Source: Mugil cephalus
Taxonomy: Eukaryota > Chordata > Actinopteri > Mugiliformes > Mugilidae
Reading direction: 5' to 3'
DNA length: 64,000 nt
NCBI RefSeq assembly: GCF_022458985.1
Contig: NC_061787.1
Location: 22,515,629-22,579,628, forward strand
Shown: positions 1 to 13,081 of the stretch, piece by piece
How the letters are laid out: each line of letters opens with the position of its first letter
Numbering within the stretch: the stretch's first letter is position 1
Notes under the pieces: model-generated
Databases searched by the model: none
The model's input: only the letters and a program-made list of their open reading frames with translations
What the model was told of the DNA's origin: nothing
Translations under genes and position numbers: made by a program

Positions 1-3000
1 TCGCACAGCAGCGAGCGCAGACCTGACACACTGCACATGGCCAGGAGAAGCTCCAACACCTGCGAAAAGAACACATCCATCAACATGGAGGACTTTGGAC
101 TGATTTAATCCAGCAGGGATTGTACAGTTCAAGATAATTACCACAATAAACATCTTATTTAGTTTTTTTACTGATCTTCTGCACTGACCAATATTTCCAG
201 AAGCTGGGAAGTCCTGATACATAAGTCCAAACTACTTTTTAATGCAGATAATATGAAGAAGTCACCTTGACAGTTTACATTTTTTTAGCTATGCATCTTT
301 GATCATACTTGTGTCGGCAACATCTACAGTTGCTTGCCAGTACTTAAACGATGCACACCAGCGCTTATAAAATGGAAAACGGAATATTAATTTAAATGAT
401 ATAAATACAGCTAAGACTAAGAAATAAATTAATCAATAAATAAAGTTCACAACAAACTAATTATCATAATAAAAACAGTGGCGTGGGGTCTCACAGGCTA
501 GCAAAGACAGTGCATTTCTCAGATTTAAAAAGAAAAAATGGTATGCATCGCCAGATGTTTAATCAAAGTCAAGGTGTTACCTTTCACAACATTGCCTTCG
601 AGCACGTATTGAAAGTTGCGGAGTCGGCATTGTTTGGGGTGAAGTACAGTCGAACTTTTGACTGTTTCACCTTAGGCATTTTAAAGGTTCACTTCCATCC
701 ATGCAAGTGTAGAACTGACATAACGTCATGTGTGGCACAGCCACAGAGCTAACTGGTGGTAATTAAAAATTCAGTGGTACCGAAATCTGCGCTGTTTTTC
801 AGTCTGGTTACTACCATTTGCGTCACACTCGACACAGTAAGGTTTCAGTCTGTGTTTGTACAGAATAATGCGGGGCATGCATGGTTTATAATATGGTAAG
901 TTTATCTCGCCTCACCTTTGCCGCAGAGTCTGGGTCTTTTGAATGCAGCAGTCCTAAAACTTGAGACACGCATGCTGAGAAGTGCTCATACCTACAAATC
1001 GAAAAATGGTTTTCAACCACAACAACAACAAAACAACAAATGTTTTGAAGCAACCGCTGAGAATAAATGATATGTGTGAGACTGTGAAACCAGCATAAGA
1101 TTAAATATCTGTGACTGTACCTAGTTAGGTAGTCTGCTATTTTAGAGTTCTTCAACAGATCGACCAAAAGGTCCACTGAGTATTTTCTTGTCAGAGTACC
1201 GTCACCGTTCACGATGATGTTGAACACCAGCTGGAAAGTCTGGTGGATGTTCTTTGCATCAAAAAGCTGACAAGAAAATACACAAATACAGACATGAATG
1301 AAGCTGGGACTTTGACATTGCAACATTTATCAACAACAAGAATTTTATGTTGAAGTAAAAAGAGGAAGAAACTAAAAAGGAACAAACAGCTGCTCTGTTG
1401 AAATAAAATAAAAAAAATCATACTAAAAACTAATACAACACTGTTTACAAATGTTTGTACACTGTCTAAAATGTGTGCTCTTTTTGAACAGGGAACACAT
1501 TTACTTTTCATATGTGTGTGCAACGAAACAAAGGATTTTTAAATACTGCATATTTCTGCAAAAATTAATTAATTAATTTTTACATTTAAAAAGTGCGGAC
1601 CAGAATCCACAGATTCAGCATGTTTTAAATGCACACTGTTCGCAGCAGGTTTGTTTTTTCTATTTACCTTCTCACCAACTTTCTCATTCAGAGTGAGGCT
1701 GGCCAGGATGGACAGCGTAAAGACAACTACAGTCAGACTGTTGTGAGCCAGGAAGTTGATCAGTGTGCGGTAGAATGGCTTCACATTGTCCTACAAAAAT
1801 ACACACAATATTACACATAAGGTGAAACACTGAGACACTTAAAAGAAACCACAACCTGAATATGTTCACACTGTGTGTGCCATCAACAACAGGTTCCATT
1901 ACGTGATATTCACACAAGTAATGACTACTCTTGCCTATAAGGATAAACTAACCTCTAATTATAAATATCTGGATTTTAATCTCAACATAAAATTTGCTAT
2001 TGTGGGCTCACATAAAACATACAGCCCTGGGACACTAAATCAGAAGCTTTAAACATATTTAAGCACCAAACACAAGGTTTGTTGATAATGAACTAAAAAG
2101 TTTAGATGAAATGAGACATAAAAAATAAACAGCTCGTTTCCATGTATTTATGAAACAATAAAAAGGAGTGGACTTTAACATGTTGTTTTGATGGTGAAAT
2201 AGCAGAATTTGTGGTTTTAAATGTTGTTAAACATTATCATTATTTTATTACAATCAAAAATTTGCATTGATCAAACTCTGGTACTCTCACATATAGACAT
2301 CTTGAGTGATTTAGCAGAGACTCACCAGAGACTTGATGTAGCTCTGCACTGAGTGATTATCATGACAAAGATTAGCCATGAGGCCCAGGCATGGCATGAC
2401 AACATCATCATTTTGAGACTGGCTATGTAAAAAGACATAAAGTTGCACGGTTAATTGAAAAACAATCTATTATATTCAATGCATAACACTGGGGCATATG
2501 AGGTGTGGTCCTTACATGTTGGTCATGAGAAAAGCTATGAGCTCATGGATGTAGTTTGTCAACTGGAAGATGCGAGTGTTGTATGTCAGTTTCTGTAGCA
2601 CCTGTAGGGACTGAAGACATAAATATTACAAATCTGTTACTGAAATTAAGATGCACAGGTCTGATTCTTTACTAGCTACAAGACAGATGATTATAATGCC
2701 CAGCTGAGAAAGTTAAACTGCGAACCTAGATAACACTTTTTCCAACTAGTCCTACTTGACTGCATCTTGTTGTTTTGTCCCCTGCTCTCAGCTGTGTAGA
2801 ATGCATTAATGGACTAACCTGCAGCACCAGAGGCTCTCCTGGTGTGCTACTGTAGCAGTGGATAACAGCTGCCAGGGTGCTGGTGAGGTTGTAGCTGCTG
2901 TGAAGAATCTCCCGACTCTGATTGTCAGATGCTGTAGAGGACAATATGCCAGTGGGGAAAGAAGATGTTTAATAGGTAGCTCTTATTATTGTTATTATGA

Positions 3001-6000
3001 CTATTATTTTGACTCATGCTGTTGTTAAGACTAGGGCCTGACTGACATAGATTCTAAAAAAAGAGAGAGAAAATTATGGCCTAAATATAGTTCAAACACT
3101 TGTTCTTTAACTGATACTGGAAATGCTTTTTTCTCCTCAATGGCATAAGAAAAAAAACACAGTAGGTGCGCTGCTGAAAATAAATATAGCCCATTTTTTT
3201 GTACAGCGGCAACACGTTATGCTAATTTGCTTATCTAGTGGGGTACTGTAATGTTACCATTACGTTCAATGTGCCGTTACTGACTTGGGTAAAGTTATTG
3301 ACTGTTTATACTAAGGACAAACCCATCGCGACATCACCCATTTCTGAACCTCAAAAATGAAGCCCGAAGTGGGCGGAGTCTGTAGTCACCATGTTGGATG
3401 AGCCAGAGCTATAGCTCTGAGATGAGCTTTACACTACCCACACGCGTATAATCCCAATGTGGACGTGGGGGGTTGTGTCGGACATTGAGACCCACCCACC
3501 CAACTCTCCACTACCTGTTAGCTCAGGCTACCGCCGGTCACTCATAGCAGGAACCCCCTTAATTATGCAGAATTTTAAACCTTAATAAAAAATAAACAAA
3601 TGTGTTCACCCCTGTACAGGGGGTCTATGGGGATTTGCTCCCTTTTGCAGCCAGCCTCAAGTGGCCACTCGATGAACTGCAGTTTTTTTGCACTTCCGCA
3701 TTGGCTTCATCGCTCAGACTGGGAGGTTGCCACTTGGTTAAAGTCTTCAGCAAGGTAGTATTTAAGCCAGTTATCCTAACTTTAGGTTGCTAACATATCA
3801 GTCAAGAGCGACAGACAGAATAAGGCACGTCATTGGGTCACTGTTTATTTCACTAACTAGTAGTAGCATTTCCATTACCCCTAGAAATGCACAAAACCTA
3901 AACATCATACAGCATAAAAAACTACTAATGGAAACACCAACATTTCGAAAAACCTCTCAAATATCGCTAAAACACTTAAGCTCTCATGAGGTGTTGTTTC
4001 AGACGTATCGATGTAAAAGTTTATCGCAAAACTGCAATAGAAACATTTTTTTGCATTTCCCTGTCTACGGAGATGATGACCAGATCATTTGAAGTCCATC
4101 TTCCTTAAAGTGAAGATGGCATGACGAGAATTTAAGAGAATTCTCGGATATCACGAGACAAGACTATGCGAGAGTTACAGCTCATTTGCAGAACACCTTT
4201 CAATGGAAACATGATCAAAAGCGTAATTTTACTTCATCAAAATTTCAGAAATATCATTTTTATTTTGCAAAAAACTGTAATGGAAATGCAGCTATTAAGG
4301 CAAATATTGTAACGTGCTGGTGAAGTAAATGCACTGTCTGCTCTTCGGTAGTACTTCACTCTGCTGTGAAGTGACTGTGGAGAATGACATGAAAAGAGTC
4401 AGAGCATCCTCTAATCGATACGTAACAAAAGGACATAAAAGACATATTATCTACATTATATTGGTGAAAAATATGTGTTAACATCTGCATCAATCGTCCA
4501 ACTTTTGGACGATTACTCTCTAATGGTTATAATCGACTGATTTATCAGTCAGGCCCTAGTTAATACATCTCATGTGATATAACCGTTTATCCTCTAGAGG
4601 GCCGTGGAGGAGTTGGAAACTCCACACAGAAAGGCCCCAATCACATGTTGTTAATACATGCTAACGCAAAATAATCACACTTGTCTCCTTTAAAAGTAAC
4701 TGGAAGGAATATCTTTCATGTTTGTATAACTCTTACTAAAAAAGAAACATCCTGTAGTCCACAGTGGAGGCAGGTAGCAGTGTGTACTGTATGTGTATAC
4801 AGGTAAAGTCTACCTAGCTGTGTTAGCAGGGATATGATGGAACTCGTCAGGGCAGGGTTGGTGTTTGGGTTTCCAATCAGCTCCACCAGACCACTCACAC
4901 ACTCAGTGGGAAGAACCTGGCCTGACGACAGCAGCTGGTCACATCTCAGGCCTGAAACCTCCTACAAACACACATACATATATAACTAGGATATTATGAG
5001 CACTCGATCCCTACCAACGTTTGCGCTTGTAACCACAAACATATGTCTGAAACATATTTACTCTTTTTTGTTTTCATATCTAACATCTGCTAAATACAAG
5101 CATAGAACAGAGTTCCATAGTATTATAGCCAAAATGTAATGTAAAATGTATCTTAGGTCTTTTTGTTTCACTGTAGATTCAAGTGAAGAAAATTCATCTT
5201 GTCAGCACTTATATTTAATCCATTCCCACCGTTGTAAGTAGCACCTGCATGTTTTCACTTATAATTTCTGTCTCATTTCACCTTAAACTATAAATATAAA
5301 GATAAGGTAGAAGATTTTTCCCAGATTTAGATAGGATGGATTGTGAGGAATCCTGTGAGGAATCCTTCTGAATCAGGCCTGTTGCTTGTTTTGCCCACAT
5401 GCTGTGGACATGTCTTGTAATGCAGTTTTCACTCTCATATTTTAACTGTCACTATTTTGAGCCATATTTATGCTTTATGATATTCTTTCTTCTAATGAAT
5501 GTCTTATGCAAAACTATGCCTTGCTGTATTTTCATTACCTTCTGATATGTATGATGTGAATTTCTTCATCAGTAAAAGAGAAAATGAATCAGTTTATATA
5601 TTTTAGAACACACATCATTGTAAAACCCTCATTTTAGGCAGCCTTGACATCAATTCAACTATCACACTGCAAGCAACACATGATTGTGGGGTGTAGCAGG
5701 GATGGACCAGGATCTAGTGAACAACTTTGTCACATGGTGTGGAGCGAACCATCATCTGATCAGTACAGCTAAAACCAAGGAGTGTGTAGAGGTGGTTCAG
5801 ATCTATAAGTACCTGGGTCTTCATCTGGATCACAAACTGGACTGGTCGGCTAACATAGCCATAGCCATTGTAACATAGTTTACCAGTTTGCCAATGTCCT
5901 CTTCTATGCTGCGGTGTGTTGGGGAGGCAGCACTAAGAACGACACCTCTTGACTGGACAAACTGATACACACACTCTATAGTGGGAGAAGACCTGGAGTC

Positions 6001-6620
6001 CCTGACATCAGTGGCAGAGGCAAGAACCTTGAATAAAATCCGGTCGATCATGAACAATGTCCACCACCCTCTACACGACACCACAATCAGACAGAGAAGC
6101 TTGTTCAGTGACAGGCTGCTGTCTTTGTCCTGCTCCATGGACAGGTTGAGGTTTCTCCTCGGGCCATAAGTCTCTACAACGCCTCCCTGTGAGGAACCAA
6201 CTGGACTGTGGTCAATGCTGCGATTACTGTATACTTTTTACACAACATTATATATTCATATTATTGTATAAGTTAAATAACTTATTGTGTAACCTATCTG
6301 TTTCTATGCGACGAAGCTACTGGACAAAGATTTGCCCACGGGATAAATAAAGTATCTATTTATCCTGTTTACAAAGGTAAAAGCATGATTTAGTAACCTG
6401 CATCGGTCTAATGTAATACCGACTCCAAGTATATGATCGTAAGACGTTCATAAAATGATTACAGTCAGTATGGATGAATAATGAGCCTTCATTCATTAGA
6501 CTTAACATTATAGCTTACCTCCACATGTTTCTGTAGCTGCGCTGCGTTTTGCGCTGTCCTGCTGTCTCTGTACTGCTGGATGGCCAGCAGCAGAGACTTC
6601 AGACACGTTGTCATGTCCAT
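1..6620 (-). CDS. cip2a: CIP2A (cancerous inhibitor of PP2A), N-terminal exons, partial
   Basis: Nine coding exons read on the minus strand: 6620-6519 (start ATG at 6620), 4961-4814, 2931-2819, 2610-2516, 2422-2326, 1790-1668, 1266-1121, 991-916 and 59 to beyond base 1. All junctions are GT-AG and in phase, giving about 320 residues of a protein usually near 900. The start reads [17 protein letters not shown], and later blocks such as [16 protein letters not shown] and [15 protein letters not shown] match vertebrate CIP2A closely. This part forms the armadillo-like helical domain. CIP2A restrains PP2A-B56 phosphatase, stabilises MYC, and tethers broken chromosomes in mitosis with TOPBP1. An AG directly before the ATG (6621/6622) suggests a non-coding first exon upstream. 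Intron 1 holds an L2 LINE fragment and intron 2 a hAT-like element. No frameshifts are seen; the gene looks functional. The C-terminal coiled coil lies off the left edge. Confidence 0.95.
3032..4558. mobile_element. hAT-like non-autonomous element with 8-bp target duplication
   Basis: The ends are mirror copies (TAGGGCCTGACTGA at 3032, its complement ending at 4558). They are flanked by GTTAAGAC (3024-3031) and GTTAATAC (4559-4566), a near-perfect 8-bp duplication as hAT elements make. No transposase frame was recognised inside. It sits in cip2a intron 2 and carries a second nested element at 3861-4294. Confidence 0.7.
3861..4294. mobile_element. Nested MITE with inverted ends
   Basis: The left end TAGTAGCATTTCCATTAC and the complement of the right end TAGCTGCATTTCCATTAC agree at 16 of 18 bases, 434 bp apart. 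The interior is AT-rich and non-coding. It lies wholly inside the larger hAT-like element, so it is either a later insertion or an internal part of that family. Confidence 0.55.
5675..6362 (+). mobile_element. L2-type LINE fragment, 3' end of the reverse transcriptase ORF
   Basis: A broken frame reads [20 protein letters not shown] and then LDWSANI, the late reverse-transcriptase block (YKYLG...LDHKLDW) of L2/CR1-like LINEs. Stop codons interrupt the following C-terminal part. The 3' tail has GAAGCTACTGGACAAAG and ends in repeated ATAAA-type sequence. It is dead on arrival within cip2a intron 1. Relatives occur at 37.5, 43.0 and 60.4-61.5 kb. Confidence 0.8.
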
Positions 6621-7139
6621 CCTGTGGAACAAAACTACACTCTATAAAACCATATCAGCAAAACAAAACATTAGCTCACAAAACCAACGTCCGTCTTGAT
6701 CCTGAAGGAGGCTAACGCTTGCTAGCATTTTTATCTCAACATTTCGTAACTGCAGAAACGAAACACATGTTTAAAATATTGGATCAAAATGTTAATCACT
6801 GCGCACGTATTACCAAATACTGGAATGTTTGGGTTTGATTGCTGAAGACTACCTGTGATGCTTTTTCTTTTTCTTTTATCGAAAATCATAAACAACCCGG
6901 CAACACAACAGCCTCCCGCTTCGAGGTTTGAACGGGTAGGGGGCATACCATGTACGAGAAAGGGGAGAAAAAAAATACTTAACCTAAACTCGAAAAGCTA
7001 ATATTTACAAGTATGCAAATTTTTTTTAAAAAATGCTTTCACTATTATTTTTTTAAAGAAGTAATTAAGTGAATATGTAAAAATGAATATACAGATTTTA
7101 AATAAATTAAGCCAAATAAAATTGAATACCCTCCTACTA

Positions 7140-7270
7140 CGTTTCGGGAAGGCACTACGATTCAACGCGAGAATTCACGTCGCGTGAGCGCATAACGGGG
7201 CGGAACCAATGGGCGGAACATACAGTCATGCATAGATATTAACAGTCAGGCACGTGACGTCACCGCAAGC
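7140..7270 (-). promoter_or_regulatory. Probable cip2a promoter with overlapping E-box and CRE
   Basis: This CpG-bearing stretch lies 0.5-0.65 kb upstream of the cip2a ATG. It contains CCAAT at 7206-7210, GC-rich GGGCGG-like patches, an E-box CACGTG at 7251-7256 and, overlapping it, a full CRE palindrome TGACGTCA at 7255-7262. CIP2A is known to respond to MYC and ATF/ETS factors, so the sites fit the gene. No transcription start can be read from sequence alone. Confidence 0.45.
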
Positions 7271-7283
7271 GAAGTCTCCGTGG

Positions 7284-7355
<72 letters not shown>
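7284..7355. repeat. (TA)n microsatellite
   Basis: About 72 bases of nearly uninterrupted TA dinucleotide, between the likely cip2a promoter and the PIF/Harbinger remnant. Such tracts can melt easily and vary in length between individuals. Confidence 0.95.
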
Positions 7356-7399
7356 CACATCTCTATATGTGTGGGTGTGGGTGTGTTGACTCAGCTCTG

Positions 7400-8740
7400 A
7401 TTCTGTTAACCCTGAAATGAGGGTAACTCTGGGTTCCCCGTTTCACAGCGCGAGGTTAATCAACCCAGAGAGAGAGCGGGCTAACTCAGGCCGGTTTCAG
7501 AAAGAGAGGTAATTTTAACTTCACCTTCAGTGAACCTCGAGTTTCTCTCTGGCTCCACCCCCTGCCAGAGTTTGAGTTCCTCAATTCATTCATAAAAGGA
7601 GTTGTAGCGGCCTATCTCCTAGGAAATCTAAACAACTAAAACACGTTATATCCCTTTGTGAAAGATCCCGTCGATGAAGGGGCGGTTTCAGTTTGTCATG
7701 AATTAAATATACGTCGGCAGATCACTATCAGATACTATTAAGATAATTTTTAATTTCCAGGCCCCTTGAATGTTACTGTTTAACGGTCTATCATTTAGAT
7801 TCACAACCTCATCAGTGCCAACATCACCAGTGTCACCAACCGTGGCAATGTTCTCACATCTGAAAAGATATTATACATTGCACTTGGTTTCTTTGCCAGT
7901 GGCAGTTTTCTATATAATACATCAGAAATGCAACTGCCTGTGAGGGAGGTGGGCCTGGCTTTAAAATCTCTCTTGGGCATCTCTGTGTCCTTCCCTGGCC
8001 ACAAACCAGTGAGAGTCATTAAAGAGTAGTTCCACAGGATTGTAGGTAAATGATGGATGTTTAAATGATTGAATATACTTTTATTGCATTGCGATGTGTC
8101 TTCAGACTAGGGTTAACAATCTGATTTTATTGTAAGATGTAGGATGTAGTAGTGATAGGGTTCATAGATGGGACTCACATTCCCATCACTGCTCCATCAC
8201 AGAATGAAGGGGATGATGTCAACAGGGGCTCCATTTACAGCATTAATCTAACTTGACTCAAACTGTTATATAATGCATTACAGTAGTTCACCTAACATTT
8301 CTGCATTGTCAAGATCATATGTGATGCTGGGTACATATCACAAATGTGGTGGGTCTGTTCACAATTCATGGATATTTCATGAGTGTGACATCAGACTGAT
8401 GCATGGTAAGCAACCTTAAGCTTTGCACTTGTCTATTTGTATCCCTCTTTTGATACAATAAAATATAGTCTCTATACATTACAGGTGAGTTTGATGAACT
8501 TCTGCTGGGTGACAGGGGTTATCCTTGCCTCCCCCCATGACCCTGTACCCTGATCCTGCAGGCTCCCAACAGAACTTTAATAGGGCTCATTGCAGGACAA
8601 GGGCTTGGGTGGAGATGACCATAGGCCTGCTGAAAGCCTGTTTCCAGTGCTTGCATTTCACTGTGTTTTTGCTCACTAAGGGCTAACAAGAAGCAGCCGT
8701 TGCAGTTGTTATTTATTTATTTAGCTGGTATCTGTATGAT
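7400..8740 (+). mobile_element. PIF/Harbinger DNA transposon remnant (HARBI1-like transposase)
   Basis: Broken plus-strand segments match HARBI1-type transposase in order: ILYIALGFFASGSFLYN (near 7870-7920), FPGHKPVRVIKE (near 7990), then DGTHIPITAPSQNEGDDVN (near 8170-8225), where the first Asp is the catalytic D of the DDE domain, and LLLGDRGYPCLPP (near 8500-8535) with the second Asp. Stop codons and intron-like gaps show decay. The flank at about 7420-7550 has the Harbinger-end style of repeated GGTTAA/AACTC words. It is intergenic, beside the cip2a promoter. Confidence 0.8.
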
Positions 8741-8854
8741 GAATTAAACAGATGTGAGTATTTTTTATTTAATCAAATTCAATTTCTTGTTGGTTTTAAT
8801 TCATATTTGGTGAATACTAGTTAACTTTCTGTCGAACACACAAGATATAGGTAA

Positions 8855-8992
8855 TTCTATTCAATTCAATTTTATTTATATAGTGTCGATAACAATACAA
8901 ATTGTCTCAAGACGCCCTAAAACCTGAAGGTGAAGGTGCCAAGGAAAAACTCCCTTTTAACAGGAAGAAACCTGAGCAGAACCCTGCTCATA
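8855..8992 (+). repeat. Teleost dispersed repeat (TTCAATTCAATTTTATTTAT-type)
   Basis: It begins with the fish-typical TCAATTTTATTTATATAG motif and continues with AAGGAAAAACTCCCTTTTAA and a GGAAGAAACC block. A reverse-oriented copy of its first part lies at 39486-39556. No coding content. Confidence 0.7.
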
Positions 8993-9990
8993 GGTATGGA
9001 GGACGCAATAAATAAATGAATGAATAAATAAATAAATACCTACAGATATATGCCATAAATAAATAAATGCATATAAATGCTATTCATTTATTAAGTATTG
9101 ATCCACGCTCAATGAAATTATTCAGATGAGGGGGCTGTCTACACTGGCTGAACTTTCTCGTATTTCGTTGATCAGAGAGTGCACAGATTGACGGCACATT
9201 GCATTTCAGCCAGCCAGGTAGCTTGATCTGAAATGGCGCTTTGTACATATATAGACATGCAATTATATCTGTAATAAAAATCCAAAAAAGAATATAAGAT
9301 ATATAAGATATACAATATAAGATAAGACTCCTATCTTACATTATCTTATAATACTTTATTGATCCTCATAGGAGAAATTCAAATGTTACAGCAGCAAAAG
9401 TCAACAAAAAATACACTACACAAGAACAAGTGACAGTTTTGCAGAAAGTGTAAATAGGCTACATATTCACTCAATGAGGTCAGAGCTGTGTGCTGTCGTA
9501 CAGTCTGATGGTAATGGGCACAAAGAAGCGCCTGAAGCATTCAGTTCGTTCTCCACCGGGGTGGGATTCTCTGGCTAAATATATATTCTATATCCAGCCT
9601 ATCTTTCTTACTTTATCTTATCTAGTCAGTCTTATTTATTTATTTACTTTAAGCTAAGCGCCACGGCTCCTTTCTGCCGTGTCTGCGCCAAACCAAACTA
9701 CCTGGCTGGCTGTGAAAAGCAAGGCATGTGCAGTCGATCCATGCACTCACTGATCAACCAAGAGGTGAGAAGCTCAGCCGGTGTGGACAGTCCCCTTATC
9801 TGAATAACAATTCGTTGTGCGTGCTAAAGTGCATGCATCAATAAATAAAAAAAAGGATAAATAAATAGCATTTATGTCATATATTTAGGTATTTATTTAT
9901 TTAATTATTTATGGCACATATCTGTAGGTATTTATTTATTTATTTATTCATTTATTTATTTATTTTTTATTGTGTCAGAATTGGTCCTCC
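8992..9990. mobile_element. Foldback element with arms of about 250 bp
   Basis: The left arm (8992-9240) and right arm (about 9700-9990) are imperfect inverted copies over their whole length. Both carry an outer ATAAATAAATGAATGAATAA tract and an inner GCCAGCCAGGTAG block in opposite orientation. The interior (9340-9590) holds an unrelated teleost repeat beginning with ACTTTATTGATCC. No transposase was recognised. Confidence 0.7.
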
Positions 9991-9999
9991 ATACATATG

Positions 10000-12571
10000 G
10001 ACCCGTGTGCTGAAGACCAGCCAGGTAGAAACAGAGAGAGAAAAGAAGAGAAAACAAGATAAACAAACTTCTGTCATAGATACATACATAGGACTAAAGG
10101 AAACACGTAGATTCTAATAATACAAGATATAGAGTAAGAGTAGAGCAAGAGTATAAGATGCATCATGGGCAGGTTATACACACAACATGCAGCTTTGAAC
10201 GTTGAGAAGCAACATGAGTTGCATTTTGATTTTGTTTAGATATTTTACAGTTGCAGATAAGGCAAAAGAAGAGAGCAATGGCCTTCGTGCATCAAAAACC
10301 ACACTGATGTGCATGTAGTGAATGTGGCTAATATTGGCACATAAGAACAGCTCAGCCAATGTGAGAAAAACTTTTAATGTAACACAAGACCTTTGATGCT
10401 AAGTACAAGTGTGTGTTTGTGTGGCTATGTCTGAGTGACGTGTAAATGTAGCTGCTTGCTGTCTCTGTGCGTGGAAACTGTGGTTACGACATGCAGCCTT
10501 AAAACCCATCAGACTCTTTCCGCTTTCAAGTCTTTTTTAAGTTGTTCTCCTCTCTGTATTATGCATATACATTAAAGCAAGGCATTAATTTGCTTCAAAA
10601 TTTTTATATTGAACACTCTTCCATAAAAAACAAAAAACAAAATTAAAGTGCAGAAAGTAAAGCTCAAAAAAAGAAATGAACTCTTAAAAACTATCAGTGA
10701 GAAGACAGCGGTAGAGGGGGTGTGAAAACGGAGACAGGATGTTTGGTTATATTTTGTCCGTTCAAACAAAGGGTGTGTTAAAAACCACACACTTTTCAAG
10801 GTTGAAGCTTCATTTTAAGAGCAAAATGACCTAACATTGTAAGGACTCAAAAGTTATTTTACAGACTACTTACAGTTAATGGAGAAGAAATGAAATAAGT
10901 TCCAAACAGTTTCTTAAAAGTCAATATAAAAAAAAGTTCAGTAACCATCATGCTCACAATAACCGTGAGCCTTCACTTCACAGGAGCTGTACAAACATAG
11001 TTTCCGCATAATTTTCTTATATTATCTTATTAGCTGCCGCACTGTATATATACAGTCCAGAGCAGACAGACGGCATCTGAAAAGAAGCTTACATTAATGC
11101 AGAGACAATACCCAATCTAATAAACATTGTTTTGTTTTTTTGTTTTTTTTTTTAAATCAAAAATACATCAAGGAAGACGTGGTCATATGATAAGTTCACA
11201 AATTTCATACTGGTACTGACAGAAAGGTGTCAGAACATACAATGGATCAGAACGTTCATACAAGGATGTCAGAATTGGACCAGAGACACGGATTAATAAT
11301 AGCTGTAAATTATCTAAAACAAAACCATCAATGAATGTGTCTAACTCGTCAGATACAGAGATACCGTTATTCCAGACACATGTAGCTGATGTATGAGCAC
11401 ACATTCAACCATCTGCCACCTCAAACCCTAAATAATGAAGCAATGTAGTTTCTCCGCAACTGAAACCATGCCCCACAAAACAACTGTTCTTTTATGATTG
11501 TTCAAGCTTTTCTTTTAAAATTAAGTAAGTTATATTTTAAAGAATCCAATGAGCTTGGAGCTGTCAAACATAGATGAGGCTGATTTTAGACTTTCAGTTA
11601 TGGTTGGGCTATTTAGACATACGCACAGATTGTTCTTAAGTACAGAGAAAAACTGCTCAGTGTTGTTGTTGATGGCATGTCAAAAGTTTTCACAGCTAAG
11701 AAATAATGAAACTGTCCGTCTTCCAGATGACTGGATACTTTGATTCTGTTGCACAAAGAGTTCCATATGCATATGATTCATGACGACTATAATTAATCAG
11801 CTGTGTAAAAAGTCACATGAGCATTATTTTCTACAAACCATGCCTTAATCCCAGGTTTCTAAAATATCACATGTTCTCAATGTTCAAGTCCCAAATACTG
11901 TACATGTGTAGCCACAAAAAATTAAAAAGTTAATAGAAGAAAGTAAAAGACTCATTATTGCTTGACGTTATTTGAAGTGTGCTGGTGGATCTGTGAGGCT
12001 GTACTTGAGCTAAAAATGACAAAAACTGACCAGGCTAACATGCTCAGGCACATGTTTTGCAGGTTGATACAGATGAACCAAAAAGTTAGACATAAATTAG
12101 GGTTGAAACATCTTAACACCTGAATTTAAAGGTCTTATTAGCACAATGATGAGTGAATCAGTAGACACTTGTCGATGCTTCTAGGTTGTAACTGGTTATA
12201 TCTTATAGTTTTACGTCTTTATGTTTTGTTTTTTCTGTCCTGTCTGTTCATTGTAATATTGTAACTTTTACAATTTTAATATATAAGTGATAAGTGTCCA
12301 CAAGTGCAAACCTTCTAAGAGCAGTTCAAAGAATTAATTCAGGGTCTAAATGGTCTACAAACAGACCAACACAAAGAAGCTCATAGCATCAGCATGTGAA
12401 ACAAAAAAAAAAAAAAGAAGGAAAAAAATAAACCACCTGTACTAATGTAGAACAAAGAGATGAGGATGTGAACAGGGTATGTCCAAGTCCATAAATCATG
12501 ATTCAGTCTGTGAATGTATTGTCCTTTGTCCCCACGTAATGTCTCTCTCTTTATCTGTTAGATGCTAAATG
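10000..12571. other. Intergenic DNA / possible sh2d1b 3' UTR, no gene seen
   Basis: I found no exon with coding character on either strand here. The part nearest 12571 should be the 3' untranslated region of the SH2D1 gene. There are A-runs at 12403-12430 and general AT richness, but no strong AATAAA on the minus strand close to the stop. Confidence 0.5.
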
Positions 12572-13040
12572 TCAAAGAGCATCAGGAAGCACTTCCACAT
12601 AGTCTGATGAAGGATCATCTAGAGGAAAAGAGGGGAAAAAAGGTCAAATACAGTTAAATACAAAGGATCTCGTTTGACCTGATGCTGTAGGAAAAATATA
12701 TATGACATACTTTCATAGTCATGATCCTCTTCAGGTGAGGGGTTTACTTGTTCATTTGGAGCTGCGGATGAACTTTCAGATGGTGCATCAAGCGTGTTTG
12801 GGACCTTGATCAACAGGGCTGTCTTCCTTTTGACGGAGTGCCGAAGGTGCATGGCCAGACCTTGGTTCTTCTTCTTATAGTGACGGATGAGGTCGTCCAA
12901 ACTCTTAAAAAACACCTCCTCCAAACCGCCTGCCGTCTGAAAATTTAGCAGCATCAAGTAAATAACAATAGGGGGAATATAATATTTAAAGATAACATGG
13001 ATGCTTAACTGTTGTGTTGATTATTCACCCAGTTAATTAA

Positions 13041-13081
<41 letters not shown>

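Noticed and set aside
9000-9075. CRISPR-like or tandem regulatory array
   Set aside because: It is an ATAA-type simple repeat inside a foldback arm.
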